A stretch of 64,000 nt of DNA from Flavobacterium sp. LC2016-12 (GTDB lineage Bacteria > Bacteroidota > Bacteroidia > Flavobacteriales > Flavobacteriaceae), in assembly GCF_015351595.1 (NCBI RefSeq), contig NZ_JADKPT010000001.1, positions 620,001 to 684,000 of the forward strand, given 5' to 3'. The notes below the pieces were generated by a model. That model ran no database searches. It saw only the letters and a program-made list of their open reading frames with translations, and had not been told where the DNA came from. Both the position numbers and the translations under genes were made by a program. Positions 9,167 to 16,984 of this stretch are shown here, one piece after another. The stretch's first letter is position 1, and each line of letters starts with the position of its first letter.

Positions 9167-9260
9167 GTAAAAATTAAAGAAAATGAAAAACTCAATATAT
9201 ATATTCAGCCCAAACCCCTTCGCGAACTTCGCGCAAAAAACCTTGCGCACTTTGCGGTTA
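9126..9260. repeat. Inverted-repeat element spanning the cusA-type stop and the TolC-type start
   Basis: Left arm 9126-9163 (ttaaccgcaaagagcgcaaa and on) and right arm 9222-9260 (ending cgcactttgcggttag) are imperfect inverted repeats of about 36 bases around a 58-base centre. The left arm forms the C-terminal codons of the pump gene; the right arm encodes KTLRTLRL in the signal peptide of the channel gene. Relatives occur at 10457-10552, 11727-11760, 25149-25345 and 53660-53693. Confidence 0.8.
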
Positions 9261-10433
9261 GGAACGTTCCTATTAGTCGGTACGTTTGCACAAGCCCAAC
9301 AAGCAATCAGCTTAGAAAAAGCAATAGAACTTGCAAAATCAAACAACATCGATTTAAAAATTGCCGATAAAGAAATCGAAAAACAAACCGTTCTAAAAAA
9401 GACTGCATTTCAGGCAGATCCGCTCCAGGTACAATACCAGGGCGGGCAATTCAATAGTGCCGATTTTGACCATAACGTCTCAGTTCAGCAATACTTCCCA
9501 ATAGGAAATATTACAAAAGCGAATCGACAATTGCAGGAAGAATTGGTAAAACTGGCCGAAAAACGAAAAGCGTTATCTTCTTATGAAATTGAAAAGGCGG
9601 TAACATTGGCGTATTATCAATATTTGTACGGCGTTTCAATTCAAAGATTAAATTCGGAATTAAATGAAATTTACATCAAATTTCTAAAGAATGCCGAATT
9701 GCGTTTTAAAACCGGAGAAAGCGGAAATATTGAAGTCATCAGTGCCAAAGCGAAAGTAAAAGAAATTGAGACGCAGAAAGCACAATTAGAATACGATTTG
9801 GCGATCTACCAAAAACAATTGCAGTTTTTTGTTCAAACAAATGAAAACATTATTCCGGATGAAAAAATAGCTTTACAATATGCTATTATGAAAGAAGAAG
9901 GAAATTCGAAAGCAGAAGGTTTATTGACCGATTATTATCAACAACAGATTTCGGTTTATCAGAAGGAAAGCAACACCTACAAAGCGATGAGAACGCCAAA
10001 ATTAGGTTTAGGTTATTTTGCTCAAAGCATCAACACTGATTGGTTGTATCAGGGTTTTACGGCAGGTTTACAGATTCCGTTGTTTGGCGGAGTAAACTCG
10101 GCAAAAGCCAAAGCTTCTGAGATCAGTATTTCACAGTCGCAATTGGCTTTGGATAAAAACAAATTAACATTGAATCTGCAACAGCAGGAATTGCAAAACA
10201 ACTTTGCAAAACAACAAAAAGCACTCGATTACTATCAGAATGAAGGTTTGCAATATGCTGATCAGATTATCAGTACGGCACAAAAAAGTTATGCCAATGG
10301 CGATATGAGTTATTGGTCGTACATCAGTTTTTTAAATCAGGCTATTGATATTAAAAAACAATATGCTGAGGCGACTCATAATTACAATCAAAGTGCCATC
10401 GAACTTCAATTTCCAACCATCAAAAATAATTAA
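9183..10433 (+). CDS. TolC-family outer-membrane channel of the metal-efflux pump
   Basis: The 416-residue protein has a signal peptide ending TFAQAQ and then two long helical repeats with the heptad-like pattern of TolC proteins (ISLEKAIELAKSNNIDLKIA at the start, and again from LQIPLFGGVNSAKAKASEI). It should form the outer-membrane exit duct for the RND pump encoded just upstream and the adaptor just downstream. The n-region of the signal peptide (NPFANFAQKTLRTLRL) is read from a dispersed intergenic repeat, so this leader is recent compared with the mature protein. A start further in would lose the signal peptide, so the ATG at 9183 is kept. Confidence 0.9.
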   Translation: MKNSIYIFSPNPFANFAQKTLRTLRLGTFLLVGTFAQAQQAISLEKAIELAKSNNIDLKIADKEIEKQTVLKKTAFQADPLQVQYQGGQFNSADFDHNVSVQQYFPIGNITKANRQLQEELVKLAEKRKALSSYEIEKAVTLAYYQYLYGVSIQRLNSELNEIYIKFLKNAELRFKTGESGNIEVISAKAKVKEIETQKAQLEYDLAIYQKQLQFFVQTNENIIPDEKIALQYAIMKEEGNSKAEGLLTDYYQQQISVYQKESNTYKAMRTPKLGLGYFAQSINTDWLYQGFTAGLQIPLFGGVNSAKAKASEISISQSQLALDKNKLTLNLQQQELQNNFAKQQKALDYYQNEGLQYADQIISTAQKSYANGDMSYWSYISFLNQAIDIKKQYAEATHNYNQSAIELQFPTIKNN

Positions 10434-10435
10434 AA

Positions 10436-11689
10436 ATGAAAAATATATTAAATAGCTTAACCGCAAAGAACGCTAGGGAGTTTACGCAAAGGTCGCAACG
10501 TGTAATTTCCTTGCGTGCTTTGCGCTTTTTCCTCTTTGCGTTCCTTGCGGTTACGTTCACCAGCTGCAATGAAAAGAAAGAGGAAGAAACACACGAAGAA
10601 GAAAAATCACAGACAGAAGTTGCTTTAACCGCTTCTCAATACAAAACTATTGGCATTGAAACCGGTTTTATTGAAAACAGAAACCTCAATAAAGTCATCA
10701 AAGCCAACGGATACACGACTGTTCCGCCACAAAACTCCGCTGAAGTTTCGACTTTAATTGGTGGAACCGTGAAAGATATTTTTGTTTTGGAAGGCACTTT
10801 TGTCAATAAAGGAAAAGTGTTGGCTACGATTCAAAATTTGGAAGTAATCGAAATGCAGGAAGAATATCATTCGGCTACGGCCAATATCGAATATTTGCAA
10901 TTGGAATACAATCGCCAGAAAACATTGAGCGACGAAAATGTAAATCCGAGGAAAACGTTTCAGGAAGTAAAGGCGAGATTAGCGGCAGAGAGGGCAAGAT
11001 TACAAGCAGCGAAGAACAAATTAGATGCTTTACATGTAAGCACAAAAGGAAGCACGTCACTAGTACCAATCGTGGCGCCAATAAACGGTTACGTCGGTAA
11101 AATAAGTATTGCAAAAGGTGCTTATGCTCAAACAGGAGTTTCGTTGTTTGAAGTGGTTGATAACAGCCAAATGCATTTGGATCTGAATGTTTACGAGAAA
11201 GATTTAGGATCAATTTCAGTGGGACAGGTAATTGATTTTGTGTTGACGAATCAATCCAATAAATCAATTAAAGGAAAGATATTCGGAATCAATAAATCCT
11301 TTTCAAATGAAAGCAAAACGGTTGCCGTTCACGCCAAGATCGAATCAGCAGATGCCAAAGGACTGATTCCGGGAATGTATGTTTCTGCCAATATCAACAT
11401 CACCAATGCGACTGTTCCTGCCTTGCCAAAAGACGCTGTAGTTCGAAATGCCGATAAATATTTTGTTTTTGTAGAGGAAGCAGAACATCAGGAAAAACAA
11501 ACCGGCAAAGAAGAAAATCACGAGAAAGAAATTCATTTTAAAGCCATAGAAGTTATTCCGGGAACGACTGATTTAGGTTTTACAGAATTGAAGTTTGTAG
11601 ATGAAATTGCTCCGAATGCTAAAGTCGTTACAGAAGGTGCTTTTTATTTGTTGTCTGCGATGAAAGGCGGGGGCGAGCATGAACATTAA
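10436..11689 (+). CDS. Efflux RND periplasmic adaptor lipoprotein (CusB/CzcB type)
   Basis: The 417-residue membrane-fusion protein joins the RND pump to the outer channel. After a lipobox (TFTSC at about residue 44) comes an acidic linker, a barrel-sandwich half (AEVSTLIGGTVKDIFV), a helical hairpin (residues about 145-200), the second half (VPIVAPINGYVGKISIAKGA) and a beta-barrel domain. A His/Glu-rich insert (EEAEHQEKQTGKEENHEKE) and the C-terminal GGGEHEH could bind metal. It starts 2 bases after the channel gene stop. The first 43 residues are much longer than a normal lipoprotein leader and are largely encoded by an inverted repeat, so a shorter ancestral leader was probably replaced. 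Confidence 0.9.
   Translation: MKNILNSLTAKNAREFTQRSQRVISLRALRFFLFAFLAVTFTSCNEKKEEETHEEEKSQTEVALTASQYKTIGIETGFIENRNLNKVIKANGYTTVPPQNSAEVSTLIGGTVKDIFVLEGTFVNKGKVLATIQNLEVIEMQEEYHSATANIEYLQLEYNRQKTLSDENVNPRKTFQEVKARLAAERARLQAAKNKLDALHVSTKGSTSLVPIVAPINGYVGKISIAKGAYAQTGVSLFEVVDNSQMHLDLNVYEKDLGSISVGQVIDFVLTNQSNKSIKGKIFGINKSFSNESKTVAVHAKIESADAKGLIPGMYVSANINITNATVPALPKDAVVRNADKYFVFVEEAEHQEKQTGKEENHEKEIHFKAIEVIPGTTDLGFTELKFVDEIAPNAKVVTEGAFYLLSAMKGGGEHEH
10457..10552. repeat. Inverted-repeat element inside the adaptor signal-peptide region
   Basis: Arms 10457-10500 (starts ttaaccgcaaagaacgc) and 10508-10552 (ends tgcgttccttgcggtta) are imperfect inverted repeats of about 44 bases with a very short centre. 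The whole element is in frame and encodes from LTAKNAREF to about LAV of the lipoprotein leader. It is the same family as 9126-9260 and is read in the same frame in its right arm (SLRALR here, TLRTLR there). Confidence 0.82.
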
Positions 11690-11707
11690 AATAGTTTTCT
11701 TTGTTTA

Positions 11708-11890
11708 AGGTTTCAAGTTTCAAGTTGAGAAACTTTGCGACTTAGCGCCTTTGCGCGATTAAATAAAAAAATATTAGATAAAAACAATTGTCGTAAAATA
11801 TGTAACTTTAGAAAGTGTTTCATTTAGAACGTGGATGACGCGGATTTTAGATCCAATCCAGGCATCAACATAAAACTTGAAACTTGAAAC
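11708..11890. repeat. 183-base element with aacttgaaac terminal inverted repeats
   Basis: The spacer between the adaptor and the P-ATPase begins with ggtttcaagtttcaagtt at 11709-11726 and ends with aacttgaaacttgaaac at 11874-11890, near-perfect inverted ends. A third partial copy lies at 11897-11907. A gcaaag-family word sits inside at 11727-11760. No coding potential was seen. It has the build of a miniature inverted-repeat element, but no target-site duplication was established. Confidence 0.65.
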
Positions 11891-11911
11891 AAAAAAACTT
11901 GAAACTTCCCT

Positions 11912-13906
11912 ATGGAACATACAGATGAAAAAATAATTAAAAAGAAAAAGAACCAATCCGGTTGCTGTTCAGCTCATGAAGAGCACCATCATGTCGAAAA
12001 TGACGGACACGATCACGATCATGATCACGAACATAATGCTGATGGCAGTTTGTTTCAAATGTTTTTGCCTGCGATAATTTCATTTGTTTTATTATTAATC
12101 GGAATTGGGCTTGACAATTACTTTCCGCAAAACTGGTTTTCGGGTTATGTTAGAATTGGCTGGTATATCATTGCTTATTTGCCGGTTGGACTTCCGGTTT
12201 TGAAAGAAGCTTACGAAAGTATTATGAAAGGGGATGTCTTTTCAGAATTTTTCCTGATGTGCATTGCTACAATCGGTGCTTTTGCCATTGGAGAATATCC
12301 TGAAGGTGTTGCAGTTATGCTGTTTTATACTATTGGAGAAAACTTTCAGGGACTGGCAGTCGCACGAGCTAAATCGAATATTAAAAGTTTACTAGATCAG
12401 CGTCCGGATGAAGTCACTATTTTAGAAAATAATGTAGCGACAAAGGCCAAAGCGTCTGATGCTAAAATTGGATCAATTATTCAGCTAAAAGCTGGAGAAA
12501 AATTAGGTTTAGATGGAGAATTATTGTCTGATAACGCTTCGTTTAATACTGCAGCTCTTACCGGTGAAAGTAAACCTGCGACCAAAGTAAAAGGAGAAAC
12601 TGTTTTGGCCGGAATGATTAACGGAAATACAATCGCGCAGGTAAAAGTTACAACCGATTATAAAGACAGTAAATTGTCCAGAATCCTTGAAATGGTTCAG
12701 AATGCGACAACTAAAAAAGCACCGGCTGAATTGTTTATTCGGAAATTTGCCAAAATCTATACACCAATTGTAGTGTATTTGGCCATTGCCATTTGTTTGT
12801 TGCCAATGCTTTTTGTTAATAATTATGTTTTTAGTGATTGGCTTTACAGAGCTTTGGTATTTCTTGTAATTTCCTGTCCTTGTGCCTTAGTTATCAGTAT
12901 TCCGCTTGGTTATTTTGGGGGAATTGGAGCAGCAAGTAAAAATGGAATCCTTTTTAAAGGAAGTAATTTTCTGGACAGTATTTCGACAATTCAAAATGTT
13001 GTAATGGATAAAACCGGTACCATGACAGAAGGCGTTTTTAAGGTTCAGGAAGTAATTATATATCACGATGTCGATAAAGGAGAAATACTTAAAATGGTTA
13101 ATGCTTTAGAAAGTCAAAGTACACATCCAGTGGCGACGGCAATTCACAATTACGTAGGTGAAATTGATGCTGCAATTGAATTGAAAAATGTAGAAGAAAT
13201 TTCAGGTCATGGTTTAAAAGCCGAAATCAACGGAAAAGAATTGCACGTTGGAAATTTCAAATTAATGGATAAATTCGGTATTAAATATGATTTAGATCCG
13301 AATGAAGTAGTTTACACGACAATTGCGATTGCTTATAACAAGAAATTTGCTGGTTACTTAACCATTGCAGATGAAATTAAAGAAGATGCTCAGGAAGCGG
13401 TCAATAAATTAAAAGCATTAGGCGTCAAAGTAACGATGTTAAGTGGTGATAAAACAAATGTAGTACAGTTTGTAGCCCGAAAACTTGGAATCACAAATGC
13501 TTTTGGAGATTTGCTTCCGGAAGATAAAGTCAATAAACTCAACGAAATTAAAGCTAAAAATCAAACTGTAGCTTTTGTTGGCGATGGCGTAAATGATGCT
13601 CCTGTAATTGCTCTAAGTACGGTCGGAATTGCGATGGGCGGTTTAGGAAGCGATGCCACCATTGAAACCGCAGATATTGTTATTCAGGATGATAAACCAA
13701 GTAAAATTCCGATGGCAATCAACATCGGAAAACAAACCAAAAAGATTGTCTGGCAAAATATTACTTTGGCTTTTGTAGTAAAAGCCTTTGTGCTGATATT
13801 AGGTGCCGGCGGTCTCGCAACCATGTGGGAAGCTGTTTTTGCTGATGTTGGCGTGGCGCTGTTGGCGATTTTAAATGCGGGGAGAATTCAGAAGATGAAG
13901 TTTTAG
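11912..13906 (+). CDS. Heavy-metal translocating P1B-type ATPase (Zn/Cd/Pb-like)
   Basis: The 664-residue pump has all P-type motifs: TGES at about 216, the membrane SCPCALV at about 320, the phosphorylation site DKTGT at about 366, THPVA at about 403 and GDGVNDAP at about 556. The last membrane helix carries FADVGVALLAILNAGR, with the Asp typical of Zn/Cd/Pb exporters (subgroup P1B-2). There is no N-terminal CxxC metal-binding domain; instead the first 45 residues hold GCCSAHEEHHH and a DHDHDHEH run, probably a soluble Zn-binding tail. It exports metal from cytoplasm to periplasm, where the RND pump could pass it out of the cell. The ATG at 11912 lies just past a repeat-filled spacer. Confidence 0.93.
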   Translation: MEHTDEKIIKKKKNQSGCCSAHEEHHHVENDGHDHDHDHEHNADGSLFQMFLPAIISFVLLLIGIGLDNYFPQNWFSGYVRIGWYIIAYLPVGLPVLKEAYESIMKGDVFSEFFLMCIATIGAFAIGEYPEGVAVMLFYTIGENFQGLAVARAKSNIKSLLDQRPDEVTILENNVATKAKASDAKIGSIIQLKAGEKLGLDGELLSDNASFNTAALTGESKPATKVKGETVLAGMINGNTIAQVKVTTDYKDSKLSRILEMVQNATTKKAPAELFIRKFAKIYTPIVVYLAIAICLLPMLFVNNYVFSDWLYRALVFLVISCPCALVISIPLGYFGGIGAASKNGILFKGSNFLDSISTIQNVVMDKTGTMTEGVFKVQEVIIYHDVDKGEILKMVNALESQSTHPVATAIHNYVGEIDAAIELKNVEEISGHGLKAEINGKELHVGNFKLMDKFGIKYDLDPNEVVYTTIAIAYNKKFAGYLTIADEIKEDAQEAVNKLKALGVKVTMLSGDKTNVVQFVARKLGITNAFGDLLPEDKVNKLNEIKAKNQTVAFVGDGVNDAPVIALSTVGIAMGGLGSDATIETADIVIQDDKPSKIPMAINIGKQTKKIVWQNITLAFVVKAFVLILGAGGLATMWEAVFADVGVALLAILNAGRIQKMKF

Positions 13907-13938
13907 AGCTATAATTGACTGATCGAGGAATGATTTTA

Positions 13939-15552
13939 TTAGTCTTCGTCAGTCCATTCTTGATCAGAAAAAACTAGAAGTCTATTTTCATGTAAATAGT
14001 CGTATTGTTGTTTTGTGAGATAAACAACTTGTGCGTCTTGTCCCCCTGTAAATAAATCATAGAAATGCCCCTTAATTTTATTTTCGACTAAAACGGATTT
14101 TAAAAATTCAAAGAAATCTACATCGATCCAATCATCATTTATTTTGAAAGTTTTAGAATACGATTTATTTCCTATTTTAAATTTTAAAGTTGTTTTTTTA
14201 CTTTTTTCAATATCAAAAATATTTGAAATGTTTACTGGATTGAATTCATTATTTGAAATTTTGGCTAATTCTTTTAGAAGTTCTGCATAGGGATCTTCAA
14301 GATTGGAAAGTTCTGTGTCGTACCAATATATCATGTTTGCAAAAGCAGACAAAACTTCGTTATAACTTCTGTTTTCCTGCATCGAAACTTTTTCTTTTGC
14401 TTCATTAATTTGAGTAGGTGACAGATGTGAAAATAGACCAATTTTAGTGTACTCTTCGATTGCCTTTTCAATTTGTTCGGTGGTTGGCTTGCTTTTAAAG
14501 TCTTCATAACTAGGTCTAAAATAAGAATCAGATTCCTGAAGGACTTTTTCTTGTTCTCTTGTCAAAGCGATTATTCCAAAAATTTCATCATTAATAGCTC
14601 TTCCGTTATAGGTTTTAACCTCATGAAGTCTGTATGCAGAATGCTGATCAGCCAAAATTTTGTTGAATATTTTATAATATTCCTGAGAATCTATTTTACC
14701 ATTAGAATATTTGTTTTTACTTGGTGTGTAAAGATTATAAAAACTTTTCTGTTTGTATTTTTTCTCATTTGATTGAAGGGAAACAATAAAATTATAAAAT
14801 TTACTGTCATCATCAGGCATTTCATTATCGAGTTCAATTTGAAAATCAAAATTAGTAAAAGCCAATTCGGGAATTGTCCCTGCTGTTTCTTTATGGATAA
14901 GTTCCAGATATTTTACTGGTTCAGTTGGATAATTATTTAAATTAATAATTACCGACTTATTACAATATGAAAGAAAGTCAATTGGATTTTCGATTTTTTC
15001 ATTTTCTATTGCGATGATGAGATTGTCATATTGAAGGCCAACTATTCCATTATCCCTAAGTTTGTTAGCAAATTTTTTAAGTTTATCAGAAGACATATAA
15101 TCTGCCTTAAGTGATTGGTTTGCAATTTCATTTATTAATTGAAGTTGGTAGGTATAAAAATTGTCATTTATTTTTTTCTGAAATTCCAAATACTGTTTTT
15201 CATTAATAAGTTCGGACTTTTTCAGTTTTGATAAATACGCACTAAGTTCAAGATTTTCTTTTTTCTGTTCTTCTGTCGTTAATTTAGTGTTTTCAAAAAT
15301 GTTATGGCTAAAAAAATCAGAATAGAAATTTCCTGTCAATTTTTTGTATTCGATTTGAAATAAACAATATAAATAAGTGGCGTTAGTTTTGGTTTCAATT
15401 TTCTCCTGAAACTTTTTGAAGTCTTTCAAATCTTTATTTTCAAGCAATTTATTTTCAAGTAAATTTTGTAAAGCACTATTTTCAGATTGCGCATTAAGAC
15501 CAATTGATTTTAAAAAAATAAGGAACACTATTATCTTAAGCAGATTTGCCAT
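13939..15552 (-). CDS. Exported protein of unknown function
   Basis: I do not recognise this 537-residue protein. It begins with a signal peptide (MANLLKIIVFLIFLKSIGLN) and is Lys/Glu/Asn-rich with mostly helical segments. It has no obvious membrane helix after the leader, no lipobox and no C-terminal sorting domain. A few patches may be conserved: GIIALTREQEKVLQESDSYF at about 330, ENRSYNEVLSAFANMIYWYD at about 395, and the end TGGQDAQVVYLTKQQYDYL. Repeat-like pairs of the type LTKQQYDYL and LTREQE could be two short related modules. It stands alone, convergent with the P-ATPase gene 32 bases away. Likely periplasmic. Confidence 0.6.
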   Translation of the reverse strand: MANLLKIIVFLIFLKSIGLNAQSENSALQNLLENKLLENKDLKDFKKFQEKIETKTNATYLYCLFQIEYKKLTGNFYSDFFSHNIFENTKLTTEEQKKENLELSAYLSKLKKSELINEKQYLEFQKKINDNFYTYQLQLINEIANQSLKADYMSSDKLKKFANKLRDNGIVGLQYDNLIIAIENEKIENPIDFLSYCNKSVIINLNNYPTEPVKYLELIHKETAGTIPELAFTNFDFQIELDNEMPDDDSKFYNFIVSLQSNEKKYKQKSFYNLYTPSKNKYSNGKIDSQEYYKIFNKILADQHSAYRLHEVKTYNGRAINDEIFGIIALTREQEKVLQESDSYFRPSYEDFKSKPTTEQIEKAIEEYTKIGLFSHLSPTQINEAKEKVSMQENRSYNEVLSAFANMIYWYDTELSNLEDPYAELLKELAKISNNEFNPVNISNIFDIEKSKKTTLKFKIGNKSYSKTFKINDDWIDVDFFEFLKSVLVENKIKGHFYDLFTGGQDAQVVYLTKQQYDYLHENRLLVFSDQEWTDED

Positions 15553-15648
15553 ATTGTCGTTAAATGAATAATGAGAATTGTTTCTTTTTACAATTTTCTG
15601 AATGAAAAAGTAATATCAAATAAATGAAATAAATGTTTATGTTTTTAA

Positions 15649-16047
15649 TTACTTCTTCAAATGTTTTGGTTCCTGAATTTCGCCATTCCCAAAAGACCAA
15701 TTCTCAAGTCCATTATTTTCCAGTAAAACAATGATAACATTGTTTATCAAAATTGGGGTTGAAGACGAAATTCTGGTTGCGATTTGATGATACAATTTCT
15801 TCTTCTGTTCCAATGTCCTTCCTTGTCCGGCAATGATTTGAACATAAACGATTTGTTCTGAATGTGAAATTCCGAGATAACTCTCCGGATATTTTATTTG
15901 ATGATTTTCCAGTTCTTCAATAACATGAAAATAATCATCCTTCGGAATATGAAATTCTTCTATTAAGGATTGATGAATCGATTCTGAAATGGTATTTTTT
16001 GTTTCCAATGAAAGTTTCTTCGGAAGACTGATTCTGACAAACGGCAT
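15649..16047 (-). CDS. Tautomerase-family protein
   Basis: The 132-residue protein starts MPFVRISLPKKLS, so Pro-2 would become the N-terminal catalytic proline after Met removal, the hallmark of the 4-oxalocrotonate tautomerase superfamily. Two beta-alpha-beta halves are visible, the second from YVQIIAGQGRTLEQKKKLY. The end has the ENNGLENWSFGNGEIQ phrase seen in YrdN-like Tautomerase_2 proteins. A small-molecule keto-enol isomerase is expected, substrate unknown. It is 97 bases from the unknown exported protein start and is probably transcribed apart from it. Confidence 0.8.
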   Translation of the reverse strand: MPFVRISLPKKLSLETKNTISESIHQSLIEEFHIPKDDYFHVIEELENHQIKYPESYLGISHSEQIVYVQIIAGQGRTLEQKKKLYHQIATRISSSTPILINNVIIVLLENNGLENWSFGNGEIQEPKHLKK

Positions 16048-16111
16048 TTTTGTGTAGTTTTTGTTTTCTGTAAAAATAAAGAATTATAAACCTTTAAAAA
16101 TAAGAAATGGA

Positions 16112-16762
16112 TTAAAAACTTAATTCAATCTTAGCGCCTTTATTTTCAATTCTAAGATCTATTTTATTGCTTTTTGAGGGAATTTCAGTTGGATACCAAT
16201 TTCGATATGGTTTTACTATAATAAGCAAACCTTCATCATCGCCAATCGCAGCAAAATTTTCACTATTGTAATTTTTAGCAAAAAAAAACAACCCATATTC
16301 TTCTATTAATTCTGCACCTAATTCCATTGGGTTTTCGTCAATAATACCAATTTCGCTAATGTTTAATATTGATTTAGAACTAAATTCCTTTATTTGAAAA
16401 TTATCCAGATCATGTCTGGCAATAAACTCCAGTAAATTCCCATTATTATCATAAAAATAAACAGCATTGGCATTCCAGGTTTCAAAGTTGGCAATGATGC
16501 GTTTGTCCTGAATGATTATCAAATCGACTTTGTCAGCACACCATTGAATGGCCTCTTCCAGTTTGTTTTCAGGAATATTAAAAGCAAAATGATAAATAGA
16601 ATCAAATTCAGGGTTTTCAATAAATTTTAAAATCGAACTTCCCGCCTGAATAGTGAGGGAGTCAGACTTTTTTTCAAGGATTTTAAGACCAAGAATATCG
16701 TTATAGAATGTCTCAGTATCTTGAATATTGTTGGTTTGAATTTGAATTTGCTGGAGCTTCAT
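16112..16762 (-). CDS. VOC-family (glyoxalase/bleomycin-resistance-like) protein
   Basis: From the ATG at 16762 the protein has 216 residues and opens with MKLQQIQIQTNNIQDTETFY, a typical first strand and helix of a vicinal-oxygen-chelate domain. The first VOC module continues with NDILGLKILEKK and IYHFAFNIPENK to FYDNNGNLLEFIARHD. The second half (about 130-216) keeps strands but lacks a clear second module, so the metal site may be incomplete. In-frame codons extend to a TTG at 16804, but those residues are not VOC-like. Enzyme substrate cannot be told. It is followed closely by the tautomerase gene on the same strand. Confidence 0.78.
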   Translation of the reverse strand: MKLQQIQIQTNNIQDTETFYNDILGLKILEKKSDSLTIQAGSSILKFIENPEFDSIYHFAFNIPENKLEEAIQWCADKVDLIIIQDKRIIANFETWNANAVYFYDNNGNLLEFIARHDLDNFQIKEFSSKSILNISEIGIIDENPMELGAELIEEYGLFFFAKNYNSENFAAIGDDEGLLIIVKPYRNWYPTEIPSKSNKIDLRIENKGAKIELSF

Positions 16763-16926
16763 AACGGGTCTATTTTGAGAAGAGCAGAGTTCTTTTCGTT
16801 TCAAACAAATTTAAAAAATGATAATTTAAATTTTGTTAAGGACCTATTTTAAACTTCAATGCGTGGATAGTAAATTATTATGAAGATGTAGCAAAGAGAC
16901 AAGAGCTGGCAATGCTATTTTTGAAA

Positions 16927-16958
16927 AAAGCCTATTTCAAATTAATGAAATAGGCTTT
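16927..16958 (-). terminator. Rho-independent terminator after the ABC permease operon
   Basis: A perfect 13-base stem (aaagcctatttca / tgaaataggcttt) with a 6-base loop is followed on the minus strand by a T-run. It lies 27 bases past the stop of the last gene of the 22813-16985 operon. Confidence 0.85.
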
Positions 16959-16984
16959 ATATCAATTATAATGAACTGAAAAAC

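Noticed and set aside
11708-11890. Insertion sequence
   Set aside because: Inverted ends exist, but the element is too short for a transposase and no target duplication could be shown.
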